DNA of 64,000 bases from Trochalopteron elliotii (lineage: Eukaryota; Chordata; Aves; Passeriformes; Leiothrichidae), in assembly GCA_024734555.1 (NCBI GenBank), contig JANPWX010000098.1, positions 493,668 to 557,667 on the forward strand, written 5' to 3'. Shown in pieces: positions 24,635 through 37,500 of the stretch (positions are counted from its first letter, which is position 1; every line of letters begins with the position of its first letter). A program made the position numbers and the translations under genes. The notes below the pieces were generated by a model. The model did no database searches. It saw only the letters and a list, made by a program, of their open reading frames with translations, and was not told the DNA's origin.

Positions 24635-26516
24635 CATGTCCAGGCCTGCACTTTTACTCGAATATTGAACTTAGAATAACAAAGGCGTGTTTGATTTCTA
24701 GAATTAGAAGTGTCAGCTAAGCTGCCTATAACATGGGGATTTAAAAACCTTTGGGAACAACTGGCAGGTCCATGGGAACAGTGTAGTGACTTCAGCAACC
24801 TCAAAAATTCTTCAAATATTGCCTGTTATAGAAATAATGAAAAAACTGTCTTAGCTATATATAAATAGAGATAATTTCAGAAACCACTATAGATTAATAA
24901 TCTGTTCAACATTCAATTTTTTAAAGCATTTAATTTTGATTTTTCCTTACCATATATGCCTTTGGTTATGTCTTTCCACTTCTTTAGAGATTTTGGAATT
25001 GGAATGAGACAGTTTGATCTACTTGGCCCATGTTTCCTATAAGTCTGCATTTAAACATCTTATCCATGAAAGACAAATAAAAATAAAACATATCAAAGAT
25101 GCAAAGGACTGAGAAAAATATTTCTCTATCCTGGAATTAGAGTACCAAGGAATTATCATTTCAATCTTCATTAAAAGCAAACTATAATTTTTAATCCTCT
25201 GTGGCCTTAAAATCATGATCCAATGAGGCATTTAAACACCTGCTCTACACTTCAAAGTATGCTCAAAATTGCTTTATTAGATCGGGTCCTAATTTGCTCA
25301 AAACCATAAATGGACCTTATCAAAAGTCAACAAGCTTGTGCTTTGTGACTTACTTTCAAGTTATTTCATTTGAAGCACAGGATCCAATTAATTCCAATAG
25401 AGTTGTTTTACAGATATTAAATTTACATATTAAGTACTAAATTGAGGCCAAATTGAAGAATACTGATAGTCTAAAGCCTTTTGCTTCTATAGCTGTCTGC
25501 AGTGCAAAGGTATATTTGTGGAAGAGTTTCCTGCTATTAGACAATTTTATAAATTACACAGATTCAATCCTTTCTACCTAAAATTTAGTTCATAAAGACA
25601 TCCATCTTTCTTAAACTGCTAACACATAGTCATGAAATGATTTTCAAATGTGGCTAATAAAATAAGTTAACGTAAATAAGTGGTAATGTTTATACACTGG
25701 ACACACTACATACTGAATTCCTCAGAATTAATTTTTGGAACACTTTAGCTGTATCTTGTTAAGATGAAGTTTGCTTCTGATTTACAGGATCACTGTGGAG
25801 TTCCTTATTAAACTGTCACTCAGAGAGTATGAGAGTGGAAAACCCATTACTGTGTTAATTAGATCTGTGGTAGTTTTCAGGTTGGTGGTGACAGCTGTCA
25901 GCATGTGGCCCAGCATATACATTATCCTAGAGGCAACACTACCTCTGCTGTGGTAGAAGACTTTTCACAGCCATGACAAAAGGGAAAAGGATGCTGTTTT
26001 TCCCCTTAAGGGGCAGTATCACAATCCAGGAAAAAGCTCCAAAGGTTAGATTTTATTTTCTTGCAAAACATTTGTAATTACAAAATATGCTGCAGATTGA
26101 TTGCACTTTGTTATCTTAAAATTTATTTCTTACTTAAATGTACCTGCCTTGCACAAACACACAGTTGCATTTAACAAGGTACAAATGTTACGGAGGAAAA
26201 ATTACATTAATGAATACCAGGGGACTATATTGTTCAAGTATGTTTTACTTCTTGCATGACTACAGGATTTCAGGAACTTATTCCATGATAAAGTAGATGT
26301 TTTTACTTCTGGGCTAATACTATATGAAGGGTCAGGTGATAGGCAGCCACTACATCTTTTAGTATGTTTCAGCTGTTAAATTATTCCCAGTTTCAGAAAA
26401 TTAGGTGAAACAACATCCTAATGCACCCTTGTGACATGGAATCTAGTCATGAAAGGAAGTCCCTGGCCTGTTAACCAGCCTTGGGCTGCAATGCAGCTGT
26501 TACTTGGATGAAAAAG

Positions 26517-26522
26517 AAGGTA
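26517..26522. repeat. Target-site duplication, left copy (aaggta)
   Basis: This is identical to 27086-27091 and abuts the LTR at 26523. Confidence 0.92.
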
Positions 26523-26652
26523 TGCGGCGGTGTCCACCCTCAGCTGGCCCCGGCACCACAGCAAGCTGGTGGTTCGTGTCTGCCGAGGAGCACAAGCGCG
26601 ACTACGGCTTGGAGAAAAAGGAGGGACTTTCTTGAGGTAGAACAGACCAGAG

Positions 26653-26658
26653 TTTATT
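26653..26658 (-). terminator. Polyadenylation signal of the LTR at 26523-27085
   Basis: The plus strand tttatt is AATAAA on the minus strand, in the context gcccaataaac. It lies between the TATA box and the LTR end, as expected. Confidence 0.7.
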
Positions 26659-26721
26659 GGGCAGAGCACTCACCACGGCTGGTGCCTCAGAGCAGAGACC
26701 CCACAGCTCAAGGGACAGGCC

Positions 26722-26730
26722 CTTATAAAG
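26722..26730 (-). promoter_or_regulatory. TATA-like box of the LTR at 26523-27085
   Basis: The minus strand reads ctttataag, followed by ggcc. It lies at the expected distance upstream of the AATAAA signal. Whether it still drives transcription is unknown. Confidence 0.6.
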
Positions 26731-27085
26731 GGAGGTGGGACTTAGGGAAGGGTTCAACAGTGAGCCAATGGAAGGGGACAGGGGAGTGTCTGGCAACCTA
26801 ACAGGCGTACATAATAACAAATTACAAGGAAGTGGGAGGAGGGATCATGGATCCTGCCCAATCACTCGACGCCTCTCCTAGAACCTTCCAGATTCAGGCA
26901 TGACGGACAGGACCAGGGGGTTACACAACTTAGGATTGACAGATACCTGTCGTTGGGGAAGGGGACCAATCAGGGGACTGTAACTGGGGTAGGAGAAACT
27001 GAATACATATAAGAAAATGGGGTACATAGAACAAACCCTTACATGAAACCTGAACCAATACAGAACCGAAAAATGCACACCCACA

Positions 27086-27091
27086 AAGGTA
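27086..27091. repeat. Target-site duplication, right copy (aaggta)
   Basis: This is identical to 26517-26522 and directly follows the LTR end at 27085. Confidence 0.92.
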
Positions 27092-28939
27092 CAATATTTG
27101 GAAGTTTACATGCTCTGGAGCAAAGCCACGTAGGCACACACCTCTGGTAAAAGTGCAGTAGAAAACCTTACCTCTATTGATAGGAACATGTTTGGAAAGG
27201 TTGGTGAACTCCTGTGAATTGCCCTGAATTTGCTCAAAACTGGTAACAGTTAGTAGTTAATACTTCTCATGAACCCTAAAATTCCACATCACTAGTAAAC
27301 ATACACTTGTTCATGTGGTCAGGATTCTAAGTCACAAATGAAAAGCAGAACATTTTTTGTCAAGCCAGTACAGAATTTCTTCAAGAGTAGCTCAAAACTA
27401 GATACAGTGAGTCAGGTCAGGCCTGCCAAAAGCAATAGCATTGCCAGCAGAACCCATGAGATTTTTCCTTTCTTCTACTTTGAAAAGGAAAGCACTTTCT
27501 CTTCTTCCTCTAGTAGTGTGCTGGGAGATGCTGCTCAGCACTGTGGTGAGCAGATATGGTACACAAACGGAATCATTCATTGAATATTCCTGGGTTGACA
27601 CTTATACCTGTACTTGGGGAGCGTGCTTAGTAACTGTTCCCACAGACACTGCTGTTTCTGTGCATTAAAAAATAAACTAGTCCAAACAAGAATATGCTGT
27701 GAATCCATTGAAGTCAGTGAACAGTCTCTCCCTGCCCTTAGTGCCAAGGTCTCATGCTGTGCCCTGCTGAGAAAAATGACCTAATGAATTTTTCCCCATC
27801 TCTGACTTTGATGACTCCCTGGTGTTATATTCACCAGGCTTCCACTTCAATCTCATCTTCTTCTACATAACTTATCTCACTGTATTTTCTATCGTATTTT
27901 TTAAATTCACAATTTAATACTGAAAAATATATAGAATTTTGGATATTTAAGGGATCATGGACTGCTCAAAAGAAATAAGCCAAGTCTGCTAGTCAGAATA
28001 CAGGGCACTGATTCCATACAGTGTAGAATCAAAACTTTTCCCATGCATATGAATTATTCCCCTTCCCAAAGTCTTAGAGAACAGGTGGATGAGATTTTAG
28101 CATCATAAAGTTCTGTTGATTACAACAAGAAGCAGTAACTGGGACAGGAAAAATCTTTCTGTTTTTCAGTTTTTTGGTCTGAGGTCATGAACTTGCTTTC
28201 AGTCAAAGGCTGGAACCCAAAGCCACTTGTCTGGAAAAATAAAGCTGTGGTGTGATAGTAAATGAGGTATTTCAACCAGAATATTTACAAGACTGAAAAA
28301 AAAAAAATGTTAGCTACGTTTGTCTGGAAGCTTTGTGATCATTGAAGGGGATGAGCTATGACTGAGCTACTAAATTCAAAGCAAGAATGAGGGAGAAAAT
28401 AAAAAGGCACATCAAGATTAACTGCTCAGTGTTCATAGTCCATCCCTCACACGGTAGAAAAATACAATGGTAAATTGAGTTTTCTTCTCTCTGGATTAAG
28501 GAGTCTTTGCTCATGGAGCATACGTGCCATTTTCCTTCCATCATAACCTCCTTTGGAGATCTCTACTGATCAAAGGTTTTAAAAAGCGGTAGTAATCCAC
28601 ATTAGAACAAGGAAATCAGAAACCTGTTTTGCTTTTCCCAAAAAGGACATCTTACATTAGTGCTTTTCTTGATTTACAGATAACAAAAGAACACTTCATT
28701 TTGGCCCCAGTAAAGCAAGGATTCCAAGAAAATGGATTTTTTATAGGGAGACATAAAAAAATCAAGAGCCACTATGAATATTTCAGGTTTTCTGCTGATT
28801 TTATCAAATTTATGTTAAAGTGTGATATAAAAGAGATAAAAAACACGAAATGATTATTATTTTATTTGACTATGCTCTCAGAAGTAGTGCCAGTCCCCTC
28901 AAAAGAGTTTGTATTTTTTTATCACCTTCATATCTCAAA

Positions 28940-28960
28940 AACTTGTTTGGAAAACAAGTT
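28940..28960. other. Inverted repeat, 9-bp stem with 3-base loop
   Basis: The bases aacttgttt pair with aaacaagtt across gga. It is a tight perfect hairpin in unique DNA. Its function is unknown and it may be chance. Confidence 0.5.
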
Positions 28961-30734
28961 CTCAGAAATAGCAACATGTGATTTCATGTGGGGCAAAAAC
29001 CAGTAAGAGTGTCTAGTAGATGAGCTTAGTTTGACAATTATGGCTCTATGCAAGGGTTGCTCAGCTTATTTTTTATATCCAGTGGAAAAATAAAGTGTAA
29101 TAACATTTCTGATTTTGAAATGGAGGAGAATTCGTGCTTCAGAAGTCAGTCAAATTCTCTTCTTGTTTACACCTCAACAAAAACCTGAAAATTTCATTGT
29201 CAAATGAAGATTATTACACCCACAGTTATACAGTTCAGTATGAAGACCGTTGAATGGGTGTGTAAAGGCAATGTGATTTAAATTATGAAAGGTTTCTAAA
29301 AATATCATAATCCAGAAATCCATTCACTGCAAAATTCAGTTCAGCAGCTCTGATGAAACTGGCAAGATGCATTGGCTGAAGTTATCATGAATCACAACAT
29401 ATGCAATAGCACTGAATTTACTAGTTTCTCTCATGCTTATAACTACACATATTCCAGTAATGACTTTTGAATATTCTGTTTTTGTGTAACTCTCTGACTA
29501 TTATGTTTCTGACCAGAAGCTGGCAGAGGAAATGGAGAGGGAAATACCTGTATTGCATATGCTGAGAAGAAAATATCAAAACTTTTTTTTTAACAACTTG
29601 GACTTGCCTTCCTAAGTTCACTTGTCTCTTGTCACCAGAAATTTAGATATTGCAGTATAATGCAGCAACAAAAGCACCAGTTTCTCATCCCAATAAGTTT
29701 GTTTCCATGAGAGAGGCTAGAGGAGCGTTAGATTTCTAACAGCCCTGCTGTAAGGAAACATTTGGTCTCCTAGCTGCCATAATTATTATCAGCTGCAACT
29801 TACTGGGTTTCCTCTTATTATTGTTATCACTTGGCACAGAATTATAATGCAGGTTTAGCCAGTTATTTAGCCATCTGTGAAGTGTCTTAACTCTGTAAGG
29901 CTTGGTATTAAATAAAAAATCTTATTAGTTTTGAGGAATATGAGTTCATGGTATTGTCTGCAATTCAGTTAAATAAAAACGAAGTCAGTTGGGAAATTGC
30001 TATAGTTGGACTAATTGCATATAATAGCCTAGAAAAATATGGGGATTATAGATTAAACTAAATCCTTCAATGAAGCTTCCTTACACTAGACAGTTTTTGG
30101 ATTCTGTTTCCTTGCAACAAGCTATGTAAAAAATTGAACATCTCACTAAATTATCTTCCTTTAACTATTCAAATTTCAAACAGAACATTTTTCATCCCTT
30201 GTCTTCATTTCCTGGCAGAGACCAGAAAAAATAAATTAATTTCATTAAGAGACATTAGAGGTACAATATAGAATACTAAATCTGGTCAATAATACACTGA
30301 CTCATTGAATCATCTTGTAGTAAATTAACAATTATTTCAACAGCCCACAGGCTAAAGTATTAAAACCAACATCAAACCCCTTTCTCTTTCACATGTAAGA
30401 ATCAAAGGAACCAAAGGGCTGGAGTCAACACAGAATCCTCTGTTCATTTATTCCCAAGGATGCCACCAGCAACTTCAGGTTTTCTGCCTATCATTTATAC
30501 ACACAAAATTAGCCAAGACTTATATTCCTATATCAGCAGAATGTTCTAAGCTCATGTCTGTACCCCAGCCTAAATGTCTGGAGGAGCAATTTTCTGAGTA
30601 ATGTTCTAGAAAGATCAGAATGTTCAGAAACCCATGCCTACGCCAGTATGAGGAAAGTTGAAAATTAGTTTTGTTGTGTTGGTGAGAAGGCAGTGTATTG
30701 TTTTCATCATGTCTGATAGGTTCTAGATCAGGTT

Positions 30735-30789
30735 AAAGAAAAAAACAAAACCAAAACCAAAGCCAGAACAACAAAAACAAAAACAAAAT
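30735..30789. repeat. AAAAC/CCAAA low-complexity tract
   Basis: There are A runs separated by single or double C. It is similar in style to the tract at 19301 but not regular. Confidence 0.8.
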
Positions 30790-33181
30790 CTCTTTTTATA
30801 AAAAAACCCATACATGCTCTTTTAAAAAAGTCCCACAATAGAAAGCTTACGGGCACAGAAAGAAATCATAGAACCTTGTCAGTGGTTTGATATATTATTA
30901 AAATTTATGAGACAAAGTTATTTTATCAAGGGATAAAGTAATTCCCATTTTCCTCATCTTTGCTTGGATGAATAGGACTACTCATAAATTTTGTTTCTTG
31001 TTTGAACTAAAAATATATGAATATATACACATCTGTACATACTTATATATACACAAATATACAAATTAAATTCCCTCTAGGCAATGTATGTTCTCAAGGA
31101 TACTGAAGCTTATTTCAAAAAGGAACAGGACAGTCTGTGTCTGTGTTGGATTTGATGAGCAGAAATGGATTTAACAGTGTGAAAGAAGCCTCGGCTTAAT
31201 CTTTATTAGAAGTGTTTGTAAAGCAATATCCAAGAGGGAACAAACTAGAATAGATTATGTGGGAAGTGGTAAGTCTACATTTTTGGACATCTTTACAAGC
31301 AAGCTGGAAAATACCAGGAAAAATACGTTTTATCTTATATTAGGAGAAGAAAGTAGATCAAACAATCTCTCTTCAGACCCCTAGACACACAAAGGAGAGT
31401 TGTGTACATTCTCCTGGAGGGCAAAGTTTGGAACTTCAGCATAGGTAATTAAGCACAGGTACTTATATGTGTGCATCCACATAATTGTTCTAATTTAGCT
31501 CAGGAAGATGTTTTCCAAGTGAATTTTGCCATGGTTCTCTCACTGCACCTTGGTTTGCATAGCCGAGGGGTGTCAGGAGGCACAAACTCTGTTCCTTTTA
31601 GGTAACACTAAAGTGAAAGCTTCAGTCTGGGATCACTTTTAATATATTGTAGCTGCTAATTAGCAATCATCTCATGGAGTCATGCTAAATTGGTCTGGAG
31701 GAAAGTGACTGCAATGCAGACAAAGTTTCTTACACAATCTGTGTTTCTGTACAGAGATTCTCCTGTTAGAACATTCCTCTTGCTAGTGTAGACATGATTT
31801 AAGGCTTTTACTGGTTACAACAATAAGTTGTTGATGCAGCCATGATCTGTTGAACTTCTGAATCCTGTACCACAGATAAAATGAAAATCAAGCAGAGGAA
31901 AATAAAAGAAGAGGCAGAAATAAAGATAGGCACCTTTTAATCTCCTTTAACAGCAGAAAAATTCCATTATACAATATTTATACTGTATTAGATCTAGGCA
32001 TCTCTATTTCTAAATATGAAAAAAATTCATAACACTGGGATTCAGTTATTTGAAGGCAAATCAATGGACACCAGGAATCTGCTTAGGCAACACTGTTCTT
32101 CATCTTTCCTGAGAGTACTTTCCAAAAGAGGCATTTCTAATACAGATTGCAAATGAAATTAAAGTCTTTATGCTAAAAGGTCATGCCTTTTATGCTTTTT
32201 CCCAATTCATATCTGACCTATTGTTTATCTTAGAAAGACACTATCTTTTGAAAATAATAAGTTTCCAACAGAATATAAATTAGTAGATCACCTTACAACA
32301 CTGTCTGTCTCCTCTTGTGGTCCCCCATGCTTCAGGCTGTCATCCAGCAACCAACACGCAGCTGCAAAAGATCAGGAAAAAATTGTGAACATCTGGAGGA
32401 TGCACTTCTGGTTTCTCTAATATTAAAAACTCTTTCTGTTAGACCTCAGACTCATTTCCAAATGCTTAAATGGGCTTTGTCTCTCTTGGTGGTTTCTCGG
32501 AATGTTTCCTATTGCACTGAAACACACAGAGAATCATGATTATAGACAGTTTATAGCCAGAAGAACTTATTTGTAATTCAGAAAAGGATCAGGAACAGAC
32601 ACCAACATTAATAATGGGATGCTAAAAGGACAGGGAATGGCTTGACTGTCAGAACTTTTTCCTGATGGTTGCAAACTACAGGGAGCTGCTGGAGGCACTG
32701 AATGAGAGGCAGCAATATGATAAATGTCAGTAAGCAAAGATTAGCCAAGGAGGGTTGTGTTCAGGTGTTCAGGTTGGATGCTTTACTCAAAATTAAACTG
32801 TCCTTTTAGGCTTTATCACTTAAGCAAATGGTAAAGCTTAAACAGCTCTTGTGAAGCTTATGTCTAATTACTCTTAAAATTGAATGTCCTTGGAAAGAGC
32901 TAAATGTTGAACCAGAGTACATGCAGCTTGGCTGAAATGTTGATAGAGCATGAAAAAGTGATGGTGGAGGTTTGGGGGCAGCTTTATTCATTCTGACACA
33001 AAAACCTTTTGTTGTACAGGTGACATGACCTCTAGGAGTTCTCACAAAGGCTTGAAATACTACTCTGAAATAGGCACATTAAAGCTGGAGGATAAAATCA
33101 GAGCCAAAATACTGTAATGTCCTGAGATGATGAAAAAATGGGAATTTATCTCCATATGTACAATATACATGCATCTTTGAA

Positions 33182-33194
33182 ACACACACACACA
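33182..33194. repeat. Short CA microsatellite
   Basis: Six CA/AC dimers are followed by ata and cgcacc. It is short and unremarkable. Confidence 0.7.
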
Positions 33195-34506
33195 TACGCA
33201 CCAACATAGTAATTATCAGAAAGCTCACAGGAAGTTCTGATAACAATCTGTAAGTAAAATGACAAAAAAAATGAAATTATGAATTGTCTGAAATTCAAGA
33301 AGTGGTTCCTCTGACCAATTGCATAATGATAAGATTCACCACTTGCAATCTGCAGATTTTTATGATCCAGCTACAAAGTGTTGCAGATCTGTCCTCCCCC
33401 AGATCCTCTCATGGGTGGGACTTCAAAGTAGTCAAGGCAGCCAAAAGAGGAGGATGGTGAAATATTACTGAATTGCATTTATTTTGGAAAACATAAAATA
33501 TTAAAAATTTGCCAATAATTGTCTTTCTGTCTTACAAAGCCATTTTTATTTCTCCTACAAGAGTGGTACTTCTATTAACTTTGATTACAGAAAAGCACAA
33601 TCACATATTCAGTTAATGAAGGACTGTCTCTCTTTTAAACACAGACTGCTGGTAGGCTGCAATATTTCACTAAAGACTGAGGCTAGACTGAACACAGGAG
33701 ACTAAGCAAGGAAGAAGATAAAAAGGGCAACACATTCCTGTGTGAAATGTTATATTCATTTTGTCTCAGAATCTGACACCGACTTCCACCTCTGCGTGTG
33801 TGCAAGCAGGCGCCGCCGGCACCACAGGGTATCATTCCCTTCCTCCTGCTCAACATCACCAGGGCAAGACTCTGAAATTGCACCTAAGTTTAACTCCCTC
33901 ATAGACACATGGTCCAATCTCACGATTACCAACACTGCTACAGCTGAATTGCAGTAAATATCAAGGAAATTATAACTCTCTATGGCACTGACCCTGCCCA
34001 GTGCTAACTTTTTGTATCCCTAAAGGCTCTTGAGGATCATATATCCAAATATTAAGAAGGATTGGCATCCAGCCAGATTTCTTCCACAGAAAATGTTAGG
34101 CTTTAGGAATGATGGGTTTTTTTAGGAGGAATAGATTTCTTGCTCTGACCATTGGATAATAAACCCCACTACTTACAAAAAACAAAGAAACCTCTATTAA
34201 GGCCAAAGTCAGTGATCTTGACTAGGTCGTATAAGATGGCATTAATTTCATAATCTATCCTTTTTCCACAGAAAAAATGAATGATTCCTCAATCAGGAGC
34301 TTATCTTAAAAATACTGAGCCTTGTTCTTTTTATGATCTCTATCTGAAATAGTGTTTGGAACTAAATTATAAATTATTTTTCTCTCATATTTCACACTAG
34401 TATTGATTGGAATGAAAACTAGTTTTGACAAGTGCAGTTTTACTCTTTTGCTGAGGGAAAACATCAGCACGATATTGAAAAGAGGCAGGGCAAAGGAATG
34501 ATCCCT

Positions 34507-34536
34507 CAATGCCTGCTTAGGCCTTTCCAGGCATTG
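34507..34536. other. Inverted repeat, 9-bp stem with 12-base loop
   Basis: The bases caatgcctg (34507-34515) pair perfectly with caggcattg (34528-34536). The stem is too short for a microRNA precursor, and no U tract follows. Confidence 0.5.
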
Positions 34537-37500
34537 CCTCTTCTGATTTTTTTAATGAGAGAACAAAAGAAAAGTCAATATTGTGCGTTTGGTGTATAAA
34601 TAATCCTTTGGATATTGTCCATGACAGTTGGCTCTCACACAAGAGCAGGTGAATTCCTCACAACCATTTCAGTGTTAGAGGAAGTTGACAATTGCTGCAA
34701 TAACTAGTGAACACATAGTTTAGGTTAGAAATGTGTACCAGGAGACAAGGTTACGGATGTTTTCCAGAAGGCAGAAAACAAAAGGCCAGTTATTTAACTG
34801 TTCCAGTTGGTGGAGCAGAGGAGAGTCAGCCTGTTTTGTGACTGTGTGTATGCAACTTATCCCACATAGTTCCTCAAGGGAGCACTTTTTGAACATAAAA
34901 AAGCTGAAATCAGGTCACTAACAGCAACCCAGAATTCTAGAAAGGTTTTTCCCCCTCCTAGGGTAAACAGAATTTTTTATCCTGATGAGGTGAGTTTTCT
35001 TTAGTCCCGTTGACATAGTCTCTGAAACCAGCAACTTCTACCATTTCACGTAAAGCATGAGGCTCTTCATGCAAACATGCTTCACAGCATCCTGTGAGCA
35101 GAGACTGTGTAAGAACATTTTTTTAACAAGGTAATTACAGAACTTTAGTCATGAGGTCACCGGAGATTGCTGCACAACAGGACTTTGTTCTTTGTCATTC
35201 TGGGTAATTCTGACAGTAGATCTCATCTAACAACACAGTTGCAGTCCTGCGTTTAGAAGATCATGATGAAAGATGTTAAGTGCATGGCATAGTCATGCAA
35301 AAAAACCACACGTGGTGTATATTATGCTGTACTGTTACACTCTCCAAAGCAAATTCTCCTTGATATCCAAACAAAAAGGAAATGGACTTACAAGCTAAAG
35401 CAATCTAAATAAGCAAAAAACCCAAAAATTATTGTCTTAAAAGCTGTTTTCTTTTTGTCTTTTTATTTTCTTCATGTGAAAGCTGAGAAGTTCACTAAGG
35501 TTACATTTTTAAGCTCTTCTGTGCAACTATAGGGAAATTTTCCTCTTAGCTGAAAGTTAAGACTGGCATAAACTCAGGACTCGTGGCTAAAAGGAAAACC
35601 CCAGCTACCACAAGAGTCATGATAATATCATACTGAGCTCACCTCAAACCTTCTGGCTGTGAGTCCTGTAAGTTTGTTGCAGAAACAGCTGGCATTGAGG
35701 AGGTGAGTCTGGTGCCACTTTCAGGGCTGCTATAAAGAGACAGAAATCAGGGACAATATATTCTACTCTCACAGAGACAGTAGAGTACATGCTCAAGCCC
35801 AAAGGTGCTTCAACCTAGTAAGGTAATAGAGCCATGGTGAGAATACAACAGCAAAAGACTGTCCTGTTCCTTCTTCTTTTTCCTTTGGCACCCTTCTGTG
35901 CTCTTCCCACCCATGCCTGAGCACAGCAGACAGCTCAACCCTTCTGGCACTCCTTTTTTTCCTCCCAAAAATCACTCCAACAGATTTTTTTAAAATATTA
36001 TTTATTGAAGAAAAATATATATATTGTTTATTTTGCCATGGCTTGTGGTTTTTTTTATCTCTTCTCCTTCCACCCTTCCCCCTTCCAGTCCACAAAACTA
36101 GGTGTTGTGTAATTCTGTGAACGAGTAGCCAGGGCTAGAACTGGAATGTCAACTTCACTGAGACAGCAGTGAAAAATAATGTGAAAAGGTCATGACTGTG
36201 ATAAAGTATCCCTGCATCTTTCTGTTGAGAAATACAAGGCTTCTGTTGACTTTGCAGAGCTAATCAGGAGCAGAATGATTTGAAATCAGACTTCCCCTTT
36301 CCTTACGTAAGCCACTTACATAAATGAAAATGTAAGCAAGCACTTAACCTGGATTAAGGACTATCTTTGAGTTACAATATCCTCAGTCATGGAGTGACCA
36401 TGACTGGAAAGGAAGTTTTTAAGCATTACCAGCCTATTCATGTATTTGGGGTTGCTACATAAGCAGAGCAGCTCCATCGACTTATCTACATTCTTGCCAG
36501 GGTTACTCAATGGAGATGTATGCCCTTCAGCTATTTATTTTCATTTTAATGGAGTTTCTTATAGGTTGCTGACATGGGAATTGCTTCAAAATGCAAAGTG
36601 AGAGGCATTTTACACTGCTGCAAATCAAAAAAGAAAAATTATATTTTGAATTTTATTTTCTCAAAATATATTAAAGATTCTGTTGAAAGTGGCTTTGATT
36701 AAATAATGCATTAAAGTAATTGTCAATAGCATCAATTAAGAAAGTGAGACTATTAAGAGGATATGTTTCAGTGGACAGATTAATATTTAATTTGAAAAAC
36801 ACTCCATGGCTTAAGTGAGTCAGCAGAATGAGTGGGAGAAGGACTTGTGGAATGCTTGTCAGAGGTGAAAGCAAATTTAAATTATTCTGTCTTAATGAGA
36901 AGAGTACAATCAAGTAGCTCTTGCTTGCAAGATGTCCTCTTCTTTTCCTGTTCTCCTTTTATCTCATCTCATCTGTTTCAGGATGAAACGTTCTGAAGTA
37001 TTTGCTGTGCCAAGCATCAGACCTTCCAACCAGATGCAACTCATTGACTTAAACAGCTTTCCTTCCATATATTCCACAGCAAGAGAGTCAAAGTTCCTCT
37101 GCTACTGTGCTCTACAGTAAACTGTCTCTGCATTAACTATCCAGAAAAACTGGTGTTCCTAGACATTTAGTGTAGGTATTGAGAATTAAACTTCCAATAT
37201 TACTATATTATTATGCAAACACAGTTAATCAAATTTCCCTTTGCCAGGCATAGTCTTGCTCACAAGAGTTAGCTCTGCAGAAAACTGGTCATTCCTGCAT
37301 ATTTTTATTTTTTTCAGGCTGAAATTAAAATTTGAAATTTTAGTGATTAACAGAAGAATGTAGTGAACTGATAGAAAATTTCATATGAGGTCTAAAGATG
37401 TGGAAGAAGCAGTGAGTTTTACAAGTATGTCCATAAGAGCTGGGGAAATAGCAGGTAATTATTTTTCTTTATTGAGGATGAGAGCTCGTATCCAGACTTC

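Larger units (their letters stand above)
15719..26516. other. Unique AT-rich non-coding DNA with microsatellites
   Basis: No exon or transposon is recognised over nearly 11 kb. Simple repeats are listed separately. The frames at 17224-17627, 21585-21884, 22131-22322, 23212-23529, 24526-24804 and others are short and unfamiliar, and overlap other frames. A stretch with an acceptor-like site at 25788 (tctgatttacag) followed by a donor-like site near 25880 was seen but is weak. Confidence 0.5.
26523..27085 (-). mobile_element. Solo LTR of an endogenous retrovirus, reverse orientation, 6-bp TSD
   Basis: A 563-bp element is flanked by perfect 6-base repeats, aaggta (26517-26522 and 27086-27091). 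Its left end is tgcggcggtg and its right end cacccaca, so on the minus strand it runs TGTGGGTGTG...CACCGCCGCA with TG...CA termini. On that strand a TATA-like box (ctttataag, 26722-26730) precedes an AATAAA signal (26653-26658) by about 65 bases, and about 130 bases of R/U5 follow. This spacing is normal for an LTR. The 6-bp duplication suggests an ERVK-like (class II) element. The whole element is clearly GC- and CpG-richer than its flanks, which suggests a fairly young copy. No internal retroviral sequence is present. Frames at 26418-26820 and 26878-27139 fall in or across it and are not genes. Confidence 0.92.

Noticed and set aside
25771..25956. Exon-like stretch with an acceptor at 25788 and a donor-like site near 25880
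   Set aside because: The donor (cag/gttggt) is weak, the encoded peptide is not recognisable, and such pairs are common by chance.
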